Source: Geomonas ferrireducens (GTDB lineage: Bacteria; Desulfobacterota; Desulfuromonadia; Geobacterales; Geobacteraceae). Taken from it: a stretch of 64,000 nucleotides of DNA. This document shows, in pieces, positions 41,089 to 48,793 of this stretch. The stretch lies in the NCBI RefSeq assembly GCF_004917065.1, contig NZ_SSYA01000001.1, positions 1,246,160 through 1,310,159 on the forward strand. The letters are read 5' to 3'. The notes beneath the pieces are model-generated. The model did not search any database. It had not been told where the DNA came from and saw nothing but the letters and a program-made list of their open reading frames with translations. Each line of letters starts with the position of its first letter. Position 1 is the stretch's first letter. The position numbers and the translations under genes are program-made.

Positions 41089-41410
41089 GACTGCCTCCTA
41101 TTAGAAAGGTGAGATCAGCAAAACCATTAAAAGGTACCCCCGACAGGCGAGGTGTCAACCGCAGGAAATAACGAGGAAAGTGGGAAAAGCTGCTCACACA
41201 GCACTGCATGAGCCCCGGCGCTCCCCTTTTAGCTCAGAATTCCGGGTACTAGGCGGATATCTCCTCGAAGCGGTGAGCACGGCAGAACGTCCCCTCCTTT
41301 TCGAAGGTGGAGCTTGCCCCCCGTAGCGAACTTTGCGAAGGGAGACAGGGGGGATTTGCTCTTTTCCTTCGCGAGCGAGCTCAATCTTTGCTCACTGGAA
41401 TCTCGAGAAC
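41089..41410. other. Intergenic region upstream of the diheme peroxidase
   Basis: About 320 bases with no credible gene. It holds the peroxidase leader and, at about 41290-41360, a diverged member of the GC-rich palindrome family that includes a CGTAGCGAA word close to the CGTAGCGGC seen in the other repeats. No promoter could be assigned with confidence. Confidence 0.5.
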
Positions 41411-41450
41411 TAAAAAAAAGGGGGAGGGCCATAGGCCCTCCCCCTTTGTG
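41411..41450 (-). terminator. Bidirectional-looking terminator after nfnB
   Basis: The perfect 11-bp stem GGGGGAGGGCC / GGCCCTCCCCC with an ATA loop is flanked by AAAAAAAA on the plus-strand left side. Read on the minus strand it ends in eight T residues, so it is a strong terminator for the nfnA-nfnB operon. Confidence 0.92.
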
Positions 41451-41471
41451 CGGCAGACGTCACCGCGTAAC

Positions 41472-42881
41472 TTAGCGTTTCAGGTAGGCATCGATGGAAG
41501 CGGCGGCGCGCTTGCCGTCGCCCATGGCGAGGATGACGGTGGCGCCGCCCCTGACGATGTCGCCGCCGGCGAAGACGCCGGGGATGCTGGTCTGGCCGTT
41601 ATCGTCGGTGACGACGTTGCCCCACTTGTTGAGGCTGAGGTCCGGCGCGGTGGCGGTGAGGAGCGGATTGGCGTTGGTGCCGACCGCGTTGATCACTATT
41701 CCCGCCGGAATGTCGTACTCGGAATCGGGAATCGCCTGCGGACGACGACGACCGGAGTCGTCGGCGGGACCAAGCTCCATGCGCTGGCAGCGCAGCGCCT
41801 TCACCCAGCCGTCTTCGGTGGCGACGATCGCGAGAGGGGCGGTGAGCATGATGAACTCGACCCCTTCCTCCTTGGCGTGCTTGATCTCCTCGACCCTCGC
41901 CGGCATCTCAGCTTCGCCGCGGCGGTAGATGATCATGGCGCGCTTGGCGCCGAGCCTTTTCGCCGTTCTTACGCAGTCCATCGCCGTGTTGCCGCCGCCT
42001 ATTACGGCGACCTCGTCACGCTGCAGGATGGGCGTGGCGCTGTCTTCCCTGCGACCGGCCTCCATGAGGTTCACGCGGGTGAGGAACTCGTTGGCCGCGT
42101 ACACCCCTTTGAGGTTCTCGCCCGGGATGTTGAGCATGGTGGGGAGCCCGGCGCCGTTGGCGATGAAGACCGCATCGAATTCGCTGCGCAGCTCGGCAAC
42201 GGTGAGCGTCTTGCCGATGATCACGTTGCACTCGATGGTGACGCCCAGCTGTGCGAGCACGCCGACCTCGCGGTCGATGATCTCCTTGGGAAGGCGGAAC
42301 TCCGGGATGCCGTAGCGGAGGACGCCGCCGGTGTCGTGGAGTGCTTCGAAAATGGTCACCTTGTGACCCTGGCGCGCGAGTTCGCCGGCAGCGGTCAACC
42401 CGGCAGGGCCGCAGCCGACCACGGCCACCGACTTGCCTGTCGGCTCGGGCGTGGGCTCGGAGAGAAGACGGTCCGGGTGCTGCATGGCCCAGTCGGCCAC
42501 GTAGCGCTCGAGGTAGCCGATGGCCACCGCATCACCCTTCTTGCCGCGGATGCAGAGCGCCTCGCACTGGGTCTCCTGGGGGCAGACCCTGCCGCAGACG
42601 GCGGGGAGCGCGTTGTCGCCGCGCAGGATCTGGGCCGCGCGCGGCATGTCCTCGCAGGCGAGCGCGTCGATGAATTCCGGAATGGAAACGCCCACCGGAC
42701 AGCCCGCGACGCAGTTTCTCGTCTTGCACTGCAGGCAGCGCTTCGCCTCGGAGAGCGCCTGATCCCCGGAGAGTCCCAGGTTGACCTCCTCGAAGTTCTT
42801 GTTCCGCTCGTCCGCCGGCAGCTCCGGCATGTGTACCCTGTCTATCGCCATCCTCTCTTTGGGCGAAAGGTCGTTGCTCAC
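41472..42881 (-). CDS. nfnB: NfnB: NADPH-dependent ferredoxin:NAD+ oxidoreductase large subunit (GltD/SudA-like)
   Basis: 469-residue flavoprotein of the glutamate-synthase small-subunit family. The N-terminal Fe-S region has CLQCKTRNCVAGCPVG and CGRVCPQETQCEALC. An FAD Rossmann motif (VAVVGCGPAGLTAAGELAR) and an NADPH motif (VIGGGNTAMDCVRTAKRLG) follow. Its start overlaps the stop of the NfnA-like gene by four bases (ATGA), and that pairing favours electron-bifurcating NfnAB, which couples NADH, NADPH and ferredoxin. Without the partner it would be called gltA/gltD; sulfide dehydrogenase SudAB is the other possibility. Confidence 0.88.
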   Translation of the reverse strand: MSNDLSPKERMAIDRVHMPELPADERNKNFEEVNLGLSGDQALSEAKRCLQCKTRNCVAGCPVGVSIPEFIDALACEDMPRAAQILRGDNALPAVCGRVCPQETQCEALCIRGKKGDAVAIGYLERYVADWAMQHPDRLLSEPTPEPTGKSVAVVGCGPAGLTAAGELARQGHKVTIFEALHDTGGVLRYGIPEFRLPKEIIDREVGVLAQLGVTIECNVIIGKTLTVAELRSEFDAVFIANGAGLPTMLNIPGENLKGVYAANEFLTRVNLMEAGRREDSATPILQRDEVAVIGGGNTAMDCVRTAKRLGAKRAMIIYRRGEAEMPARVEEIKHAKEEGVEFIMLTAPLAIVATEDGWVKALRCQRMELGPADDSGRRRPQAIPDSEYDIPAGIVINAVGTNANPLLTATAPDLSLNKWGNVVTDDNGQTSIPGVFAGGDIVRGGATVILAMGDGKRAAASIDAYLKR

Positions 42882-43735
42882 TTTGCTACCTCCTTAGCCA
42901 GTTTGCAGCCCTCGGCTGCGTGCCTTGCCGCCTCTTCCTTGCGATAGCTGGTGAGGCGGTCGGAAAGGCCGTCGAAGTCGACCTGGTGCGCGTCGAACTC
43001 GGGGCCGTCCACGCAGGCGAACTTGGTCTGGTTGCCCACCTGCACGCGGCAGCCGCCGCACATCCCGGTGCCGTCGATCATGATCGGGTTGAGGCTCACG
43101 ATGGTCTCGATCCCCGGTTCGCGGGTGATGTTCGCCACCGCCTTCATCATCGGGACCGGGCCGACCGCGAAAACCGCCTGCGGCACGCGCTCAGGGTCGG
43201 CGAGTATCTCGGAAAGAGGACCGGTCACGAACCCCTTGTACCCCTGGCTGCCGTCCTCAGTGGTGATGATGAGGTTTTTCGAGAGGGCGCCCAGCTCTTC
43301 GGCCAGGATGACATACTTCTCGGAACGGCCGCCGATGATGGTGGTGATCTCGTTTCCCGCCTCGGCGAGGGCCTTCACCAGCGGAAAGAGGACTGCGGTG
43401 CCGACCCCGCCACCGACGCAGACGACTCTGCCCCAGTTGGTGATATGGGTTTCCTTGCCTAGCGGGCCTGCGACGTCGCGGATGAAGCCGCCCGCGGGCG
43501 TTGCCACGATCTTCCGGGTCGAGGCGCCGATGGCCTGGATGAAGAGGGTGATGGTCCCGGCGGCCTGATCGGCGTCGCCGATGGTGAGCGGGATGCGTTC
43601 CTCGCCCTGGTCGAGGCGGACGATGACGAACTGTCCCGCCTTTCTTGCCCGCGCGATGCGGGGGGCGACCAGCACCATCTTGTGGAGGTTTTCCGCGAGA
43701 ATCTCGTTGCTTACAACTTCGAACATTGGGGTCAC
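42878..43735 (-). CDS. nfnA: NfnA: ferredoxin-NADP+ reductase subunit alpha
   Basis: 285-residue FAD/NAD-binding subunit with a C-terminal [2Fe-2S] site. The FNR-like flavin motif (RIPLTIGDAD), glycine-rich nucleotide motif (VVCVGGGVGTAVLFPLVKAL) and VFAVGPVPMMKAV are followed by GTGMCGGCRVQV...FACVDGPEFDAHQVDFD, the cluster-binding tail of the PyrK/NfnA group. It is the first gene of a two-gene operon with nfnB and overlaps it by four bases. The upstream gap holds an ATTGACAATGG repeat. Confidence 0.88.
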   Translation of the reverse strand: MTPMFEVVSNEILAENLHKMVLVAPRIARARKAGQFVIVRLDQGEERIPLTIGDADQAAGTITLFIQAIGASTRKIVATPAGGFIRDVAGPLGKETHITNWGRVVCVGGGVGTAVLFPLVKALAEAGNEITTIIGGRSEKYVILAEELGALSKNLIITTEDGSQGYKGFVTGPLSEILADPERVPQAVFAVGPVPMMKAVANITREPGIETIVSLNPIMIDGTGMCGGCRVQVGNQTKFACVDGPEFDAHQVDFDGLSDRLTSYRKEEAARHAAEGCKLAKEVAK

Positions 43736-43840
43736 CTTCTTGGAGAAGAGATATGCTGCAGCTGTTTTAGCGTAGTGAATACGATATCAGCAGCGAGGGG
43801 GGAAGGGCAAGGAAGTATACGGAAAAGCAGGGGTAATGAA

Positions 43841-43867
43841 CAATTGACAATGGAGAATTGACAATGG
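43841..43867. repeat. ATTGACAATGG direct repeat
   Basis: CAATTGACAATGG occurs twice in tandem with a GAA linker, between nfnA and the EamA transporter gene. It is the same word family as the cluster at 27904-28113. Confidence 0.75.
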
Positions 43868-43914
43868 ACGACTCGACTGCTCAAACGACTTGCGGGGAAG
43901 GGCAGGGGAGGGGG

Positions 43915-44790
43915 CTAGGCCTTTACTTTATAGGTTGCGCAGACGATGCCGGCGAAGATGAGCACGATGCCGGCGATGTGGAAGCCCTGCAGCGTTTCGC
44001 CGAGGAACATCACGGCCATGATGGTGGAGAAGGCGGGCATCAGGTGCACGAACTGTCCGCCTATGTGGGGGCCGACCCGGCGCAGGCCGTGGTTCCAGGC
44101 GGTGAAGGCGACCACCGACGCGAGGACGCCGACGTACAGAACGCTCAGCACGGTGGGGAGGTTGAAGGTCATGTGGTGCCCGGCGGAGATTTCCCAGGCG
44201 TAGAACGGGATTAGGAGCACGAGGCCGACCACGGTCATGGAAAACAGGAACACGAACGGGTTCAGCCCCTGGGGGTATCGCTTGATGGCCACCGAGTAGA
44301 GCGCCCACGCGATCGCGGCTAAGAGTACCAGGAGGTCTCCGCGGTTGAAGGTGAGCGTCAGGATGCGGGCCGGGTCGCCGCGCAGGATGATGGCCGCGAC
44401 GCCGACCAGGGAAAGCAAGACCCCGGCGTGCTGGCGCAGCATGACGCGCTGCCCGTAGAAGATGCGCGCGAACATGATGATGAAGATGGGGATGGCCGAG
44501 TTTACTAGGGCCGCGTTGATGGCGGTGGTCCAGTGCATCGCCATGTAGATCAGGTAGTTGAAGAGGGTGACGGCGAAGAGCCCGGAGATGCCGACGAGCG
44601 GCAGGTTGGCGCGCAGGATGGGCCACTCGCGGCGCAGGCGCGGCAGTGCGATCGGGAGAAGCACTACGAGCGCGACCACCCAGCGCCAGAAGACGAAGCC
44701 CGCGGGAGGGATGACGTTATTCATCGCCCGGCTGATCACGAAGTTTCCGGACCAGATCAGGGCGCTCAGGGTGAGAAGGAGGTACGGCAT
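43915..44790 (-). CDS. EamA/DMT-superfamily permease
   Basis: 291-residue membrane protein with ten hydrophobic segments in two EamA repeats. It begins MPYLLLTLSALIWSGNFVISR and contains the repeat-type helix starts WALYSVAIKRY and NHGLRRVGPH. Such proteins export amino acids, nucleosides or other metabolites; the substrate cannot be read from sequence. It lies between nfnA and flxA on the same strand, with repeat-containing gaps on both sides, so it is probably not part of either complex. Confidence 0.9.
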   Translation of the reverse strand: MPYLLLTLSALIWSGNFVISRAMNNVIPPAGFVFWRWVVALVVLLPIALPRLRREWPILRANLPLVGISGLFAVTLFNYLIYMAMHWTTAINAALVNSAIPIFIIMFARIFYGQRVMLRQHAGVLLSLVGVAAIILRGDPARILTLTFNRGDLLVLLAAIAWALYSVAIKRYPQGLNPFVFLFSMTVVGLVLLIPFYAWEISAGHHMTFNLPTVLSVLYVGVLASVVAFTAWNHGLRRVGPHIGGQFVHLMPAFSTIMAVMFLGETLQGFHIAGIVLIFAGIVCATYKVKA

Positions 44791-44906
44791 GGAGATACCC
44801 TATGATGAACCTGCGCCAAGCGCTAGTCCGTAAATGGTAATGCCGGGTGAGGGCGGCGCCAAAGCGCAAAGACTCGCTCATTTCGCGCAGTTGGTCAAGC
44901 AAATTG

Positions 44907-44935
44907 AACAGGGATGAAGGGGATGAAAGGGATAA
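44907..44935. repeat. GGGATGAAGGGGATGAAAGGGATAA repeat, copy 1
   Basis: A purine-rich repeat of GGGATGAA words, 29 bases, downstream of flxA. The same sequence is found at 45875-45903 with an inverted copy after it. Confidence 0.8.
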
Positions 44936-44962
44936 AGGCGATGAAAAGCACGTTAGACGGGG

Positions 44963-44991
44963 GGGACTGGCCCTAAAGGAGCCAGTCCCCT
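44963..44991 (-). terminator. Inverted repeat downstream of flxA, probable operon terminator
   Basis: GGGGACTGGC / GCCAGTCCCC forms a 10-bp stem with a 9-base loop just after the last gene of the hdr-flx operon. On the minus strand no long T-run follows, so its termination efficiency is uncertain. Confidence 0.6.
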
Positions 44992-44999
44992 TTGCATAG

Positions 45000-45842
45000 C
45001 TAGAACTCCTGCGACATCGCCTTCACTTCCCGGGCGGTGAAGACCGGGCCGTCTTTGCAGACGTAGACGTTGCCGACGTTGCAGCGGCCGCACTTGCCGA
45101 CGCCGCACTTCATCCTGTTTTCGAGCGTGGTGTAGATGTTGTCGTCGGAGAATCCGAGACGCTCCAGAACAGGCAGCGTGAACTTGATCATGATGGGGGG
45201 ACCGCAAACAAGAGCGATGGTGTTCTCGGCGCTCGGCGCCGCCTCCTCGAGGACGGTCGGGACGAAGCCGACCTTGCCGTCGAAGTCGGGGCCTGCGCCG
45301 CCTGGATCGACGCATTTCACCAGGCGCACGTCGCCGCGCTCCTGCCACTCCTTCAACTCGTGCTTGTAGACCAGGTCCGCCTCGGAGCGGGCGCCGTACA
45401 CGATAGTGATGTCCTTGAACTTGTCGCGCAGGTCGAGGCAGTTCCAGATCACCGTCCGAAGCGGCGGAAGGGCGATGCCGCCGGCGATGAAGACGAGGCT
45501 CTTGCCGTAGAACTGCTCGATCGGGAAGGAGTTGCCATAAGGACCGCGCACCCCGACCGTATCGCCCACCTCAAGCCTTCTGAGCGACTCGGTCACGCGG
45601 CCGACGCTCCTGAAGCAGCACTCGATGTAACCCTTTCGGGTCGGGGCCGAGGCGATGCAGAAGGTCGATTCGCCGAAGCCGAAGGAGGAGTACTCGGCGA
45701 ACTGGCCGGCGCGGAAGGTGAAGTTTTCCCGGACCGCTTCGTCCTGGAAGACCAGGCGCAGCGTTCTGACATCCGGGGTCTCGTCGACGATGGCCTCGAT
45801 GGTGGCGAGGTTGGGGAGGTAGATGTTCTTGGATTCGCACAT
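45000..45842 (-). CDS. flxA: FlxA: FAD/NAD(P)-binding subunit of the Hdr-Flx complex
   Basis: 280-residue flavoprotein related to hydrogenase gamma subunits and anaerobic sulfite reductase subunit B. The FAD-binding region has FRAGQFAEYSSFGFGESTFCIASAP, the NAD(P) motif is LVFIAGGIALPPLRTVIW, and the C-terminal [2Fe-2S] site is CGVGKCGRCNVGNVYVC. It is the most distal gene of the minus-strand operon hdrC-hdrB-hdrA-flxD-(two Fe-S genes)-flxA, and is expected to take electrons from NAD(P)H. A 123-base gap with a large inverted repeat separates it from the upstream gene. Confidence 0.88.
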   Translation of the reverse strand: MCESKNIYLPNLATIEAIVDETPDVRTLRLVFQDEAVRENFTFRAGQFAEYSSFGFGESTFCIASAPTRKGYIECCFRSVGRVTESLRRLEVGDTVGVRGPYGNSFPIEQFYGKSLVFIAGGIALPPLRTVIWNCLDLRDKFKDITIVYGARSEADLVYKHELKEWQERGDVRLVKCVDPGGAGPDFDGKVGFVPTVLEEAAPSAENTIALVCGPPIMIKFTLPVLERLGFSDDNIYTTLENRMKCGVGKCGRCNVGNVYVCKDGPVFTAREVKAMSQEF

Positions 45843-45874
45843 AGATCGGTTCTCTCGTTAAAACAAAGGCGTTT

Positions 45875-45948
45875 AACAGGGATGAAGGGGATGAAAGGGA
45901 TAACTTCAAGGTTTAAGGTTTTATCCCTTTTATCCCATTCATCCCTGT
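45875..45948. repeat. Long inverted repeat inside the hdr-flx operon
   Basis: The purine-rich copy at 45875-45903 (GGGATGAAGGGGATGAAAGG) is followed 17 bases later by its imperfect complement at 45921-45948 (TTATCCCTTTTATCCCATTC). In mRNA this would form a ~25-bp stem between flxA and the upstream Fe-S gene. It may stabilise the upstream message or reduce expression of flxA (inference). Confidence 0.85.
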
Positions 45949-45965
45949 GAATATGGTTTTTACGG

Positions 45966-46988
45966 TTATTCCGCTTTGCCGTTGATCGTTTCGAGGATCT
46001 CAGCGATGTCGATGCCGACGGGGCAGGCGCGGATGCAGCGGCCGCAACCGGTGCAAAGCGTTTTGCCGAACTTGTCGTCGTAGTACTTGAACTTGTGCAT
46101 GATGCGGTTTCTGTAGCGCTTGTTCTGCACGTCGCGCGGGTTGTGCCCCGAGGCGTGGTTGGTGAACTTCGCGAAGCCGCAGGCATCCCAGTGCTTGCGC
46201 CGCACACCATCGTCGGTGCTCCCCTCGTCGTTGATGTCGAAACAGTGGCAGGCCGGACAGATGAAGGCGCAGGCGCCGCAACCGACACAGATGTCGGCGA
46301 TTCTCTCCCATAGCGGGTCCTCGAAGTGCTCTTCCAGCCACTTCTTGATCTTCACGAGATCCAGTTTCTGGACGGCCTGGTCCACGAACGGCACGGGCTC
46401 GGCACCCGCCCCTTCCGCGAAAAGGTTCTTGTGCGCGGCAACCAGGGCCTGTCCCTTTTCGGTCACCGCGTTGCAGGCGTAGGAGCCGTCCTTGAGAGGG
46501 GTCAGGAAGAGATCGCTGCCGTTCTCGGCATCCGGCGCCAGTCCCACCGCTTGGCAGAAGCAGGCGTCGTCACCCTTGGTGCAGGCGATCCCGACGATGG
46601 TGCTCTTCTTGCGGCGCTCCAGGTAGAACTCGTCCTTGTAGTCCCAGGACATGACCGCGTCCAGGATGGAGGGGGAGCCGGCATCGCAGGGGGGCGCACC
46701 GATCAGTACCGTTTCCGGGAATTTGGAACGGTCCACATCGGTCACCTTCATGCCGCCGCCTTCCCGCTTGTAGGAGAGGATGTCCTCGCAGACGGGGAAG
46801 AAGAGCTCCTTCGAGGAGCGGCGCGGCAGTGCGTCTAGGGTCAGCTCGGTCCCCGCGGTGAGCGGTTCGTAGAGGACGACCGATCCCGACAGCTTCGGGC
46901 CGACGACAAGTTTGGCTTCCTTGACCAGAAGGTCGATCAGATTGCGAAGGTTCTGTTCCGTAATGATCTGCATAGGGTTCTCTTTCAT
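45966..46988 (-). CDS. 4Fe-4S dicluster subunit of the Hdr-Flx complex (FlxB-like)
   Basis: 340-residue iron-sulfur protein related to hydrogenase beta subunit / sulfite reductase subunit A (FlxB-like). The C-terminal ferredoxin-like domain has CVGCGACAFICPACHC and CTGCGRCIRACPVGID, enough for two [4Fe-4S] clusters. The N-terminal part includes IGAPPCDAGSPSILDAVMSWD. Translation may begin at 46988 or at ATG 46973, which has GAAAGAG upstream. It probably passes electrons from FlxA towards HdrA (inference from related complexes). Confidence 0.82.
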   Translation of the reverse strand: MKENPMQIITEQNLRNLIDLLVKEAKLVVGPKLSGSVVLYEPLTAGTELTLDALPRRSSKELFFPVCEDILSYKREGGGMKVTDVDRSKFPETVLIGAPPCDAGSPSILDAVMSWDYKDEFYLERRKKSTIVGIACTKGDDACFCQAVGLAPDAENGSDLFLTPLKDGSYACNAVTEKGQALVAAHKNLFAEGAGAEPVPFVDQAVQKLDLVKIKKWLEEHFEDPLWERIADICVGCGACAFICPACHCFDINDEGSTDDGVRRKHWDACGFAKFTNHASGHNPRDVQNKRYRNRIMHKFKYYDDKFGKTLCTGCGRCIRACPVGIDIAEILETINGKAE

Positions 46989-47039
46989 GGCGGCCTTGAG
47001 CGGTCGTCGTTGGTGGTTCAGCTTTTTTATGCTTTACGG

Positions 47040-47984
47040 CTACTTGATGAACGACTGGTCGTCGTCCTCCTTGTACTGGTTGAGCGGCCCCTTTTCCACC
47101 GGGGCGAGCCCCGCCTCGTAGTCGTAGAGCTCCTTCAGCTCCTTTGCCATGCGGCGGTTCAACAGGTTCAACGGGATGTCCATCGGGCAGACGCGCTCGC
47201 ATTCGGCGCAGCCGCCGCAGCGTCCGGCAAGGTGCATGGCGCGCACGAGGTGCCAGGCCATGTTGCCGGCGGGACGCGGCGAACTCTCCACCGCCTGCGG
47301 CCGGTTCTTGTCGCACAGGCACTGTTCACAGTAGCAGAAGGGGCAGACCTGGCGGCAAGCCATGCAGCGGATACAGCGCGAGAAATGTTCCTTCCAGAAA
47401 GCCCAGCGCTCCGCCTGCGGCATCGCCTCGATGCGGGCCATCTCCTCCGCCTCTTCCGGGGTCAGGTCGGCGAGCTCGGCGTGGGTTCCGGCGGCGACGT
47501 CGGCCCCCTCCGGCATGTGCACGGTGCACTCGCGGCACTTGCGGGCGATGTTGGCCTCGGTCAAGGTCCCGGTCCGCTCGACGCCGAAACCGTACACGCC
47601 GGGGCAGACCACGCCGATGATGAAGAGGTCCTCCCGCTGGAGCTGCGATTCCGTCATCAGACCGGCCAGGGCGCGCATGTCGCAACCCTTGGCTACGATG
47701 CCGACCTTACCCTGCTTCAGCACACCCTTCTTCGCCTTGGTGAGGTAGACCGAGAGGTTGTTGACGCAGGCGGGCGAGAAAATGAGTTTTTCCGCTTCTT
47801 CCACCGAGGTCACCAGCGCCGGGGTGGCGGTCCCTTTGCGGCGACCAGGGAGGTAGCCGACCACGCCGACCACCGTCTCTTCTTTAAGGATCTTCACCGC
47901 TTCCTTGCGGATCGCCTCGGTGACCGCCTCGTAGTAGGCCGGCTCGATGCTCGTCAGTTGGTTCTTGCTTGCTTTAGCGTTCAT
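47040..47984 (-). CDS. Iron-sulfur subunit of the Hdr-Flx complex (FlxC-like)
   Basis: 314-residue protein with a coenzyme-F420-hydrogenase-beta-like N-terminal half (VGIVAKGCDMRALAGLMTES) and many cysteines in the C-terminal half: CIRCMACRQVCPFCYCEQCLC and CGGCAECERVCPMDIPLN. At least two [4Fe-4S] clusters, perhaps three, are expected. It lies between the MvhD/FlxD gene and the other Fe-S gene, 51 bases upstream of the latter. I assign it to the electron chain of the complex by context. Confidence 0.8.
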   Translation of the reverse strand: MNAKASKNQLTSIEPAYYEAVTEAIRKEAVKILKEETVVGVVGYLPGRRKGTATPALVTSVEEAEKLIFSPACVNNLSVYLTKAKKGVLKQGKVGIVAKGCDMRALAGLMTESQLQREDLFIIGVVCPGVYGFGVERTGTLTEANIARKCRECTVHMPEGADVAAGTHAELADLTPEEAEEMARIEAMPQAERWAFWKEHFSRCIRCMACRQVCPFCYCEQCLCDKNRPQAVESSPRPAGNMAWHLVRAMHLAGRCGGCAECERVCPMDIPLNLLNRRMAKELKELYDYEAGLAPVEKGPLNQYKEDDDQSFIK

Positions 47985-48074
47985 GACGTTGTCCGTTCAT
48001 TTTCCCCTTTAGGCAGGGGCGTGGCGTTGGTGGGGGAGATTAATCATTCGCCCGGGTTCCAGCGTGGCGGCACC

Positions 48075-48620
48075 TCAGCTGATGCTGTCGTACGCCTCTT
48101 TCAGTCCCGGCGTATTGAGCACCTGGGACTTGTCCGCCGTGATGTTGAGCCCTGTGGATTTGCCCGCCGTAGCCTCGGCGAAGGTGGACCACAACTCCTC
48201 GTGCTCCAGCTCCTTGAACTCCGGCATCGGTCCCATGGTGCGCACCCGTTCGGTCAGGTCCGTCACCACCTCGACCCACTTTCCCCCCTCCGCGGCGGAG
48301 ACCCAGGAGAACTGGAGCCGGTTCAGGTCGACCCCGATGAAGTCGAGCAGGGCGCGGAAGGCGGCGAAGCGGCGCCGGGCGTGGAAGTTGCCGGCCATGT
48401 AGTGGCAGTCGCCCGGGTGGCAGCCGGAAACGAGCACCCCGTCCGCCCCTTTCTGGAAGGCGCGCAGGATGAAGACCGGATCGATCCTCCCGGTGCAGGG
48501 GAACTTGAGCACCCGGACGTTGGGCGGGTACTGCATCCGGCTCGTGCCGGCAAGGTCCGCCCCCGCGTACGTGCACCAGGTGCAGACGAAGGCGACTATC
48601 TTCGGTTCAAAATCGTGCAT
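48075..48620 (-). CDS. flxD: FlxD/MvhD-family electron-transfer subunit
   Basis: 181-residue MvhD-type protein that in related complexes links the input module to HdrA. The diagnostic cysteines are in FVCTWCTYAGADLAGTSR, KFPCTGRID and SGCHPGDCHY, the [2Fe-2S] fold of MvhD. The C-terminal segment around FAEATAGKSTGLN is encoded by a palindrome (CGCCGTAGCCTCGGCG, 48164-48179), which looks like a small repeat inserted in the reading frame. It sits directly downstream of hdrA beyond a repeat-filled gap of 173 bases. Confidence 0.9.
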   Translation of the reverse strand: MHDFEPKIVAFVCTWCTYAGADLAGTSRMQYPPNVRVLKFPCTGRIDPVFILRAFQKGADGVLVSGCHPGDCHYMAGNFHARRRFAAFRALLDFIGVDLNRLQFSWVSAAEGGKWVEVVTDLTERVRTMGPMPEFKELEHEELWSTFAEATAGKSTGLNITADKSQVLNTPGLKEAYDSIS

Positions 48621-48634
48621 GGAAACCTCTGGAG

Positions 48635-48783
48635 CCGTTCAACGTTCAGCGTTCAACGTTCGAGAACGTGATTGCCCTGACGGAACGGGGTGTTGACTGT
48701 CTTGTCACTATCCAAAAAAGCGCTTTAGGGAAGAAACCCGCTGAACGTTGAACGCTGAACGCTGAACGCTGAACGCTGAACGG
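48635..48783. repeat. Inverted GCTGAAC/GTTCAGC tandem repeats between hdrA and flxD
   Basis: At 48740-48783 a 7-base word (CGCTGAA, with one CGTTGAA variant) is repeated six times. At 48635-48664 the complementary words GTTCAACGTTCAGCGTTCAACG occur. The arms are ~75 bases apart and could pair in mRNA or as a cruciform. The position is inside the hdr-flx operon, between hdrA and flxD. Confidence 0.88.
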
Positions 48784-48793
48784 CCTCTTGCCT

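Noticed and set aside
47010..48671. Plus-strand open frame (~553 codons) opposite the FlxC/FlxD region
   Set aside because: Crosses intergenic repeats and several genes; no domain seen.
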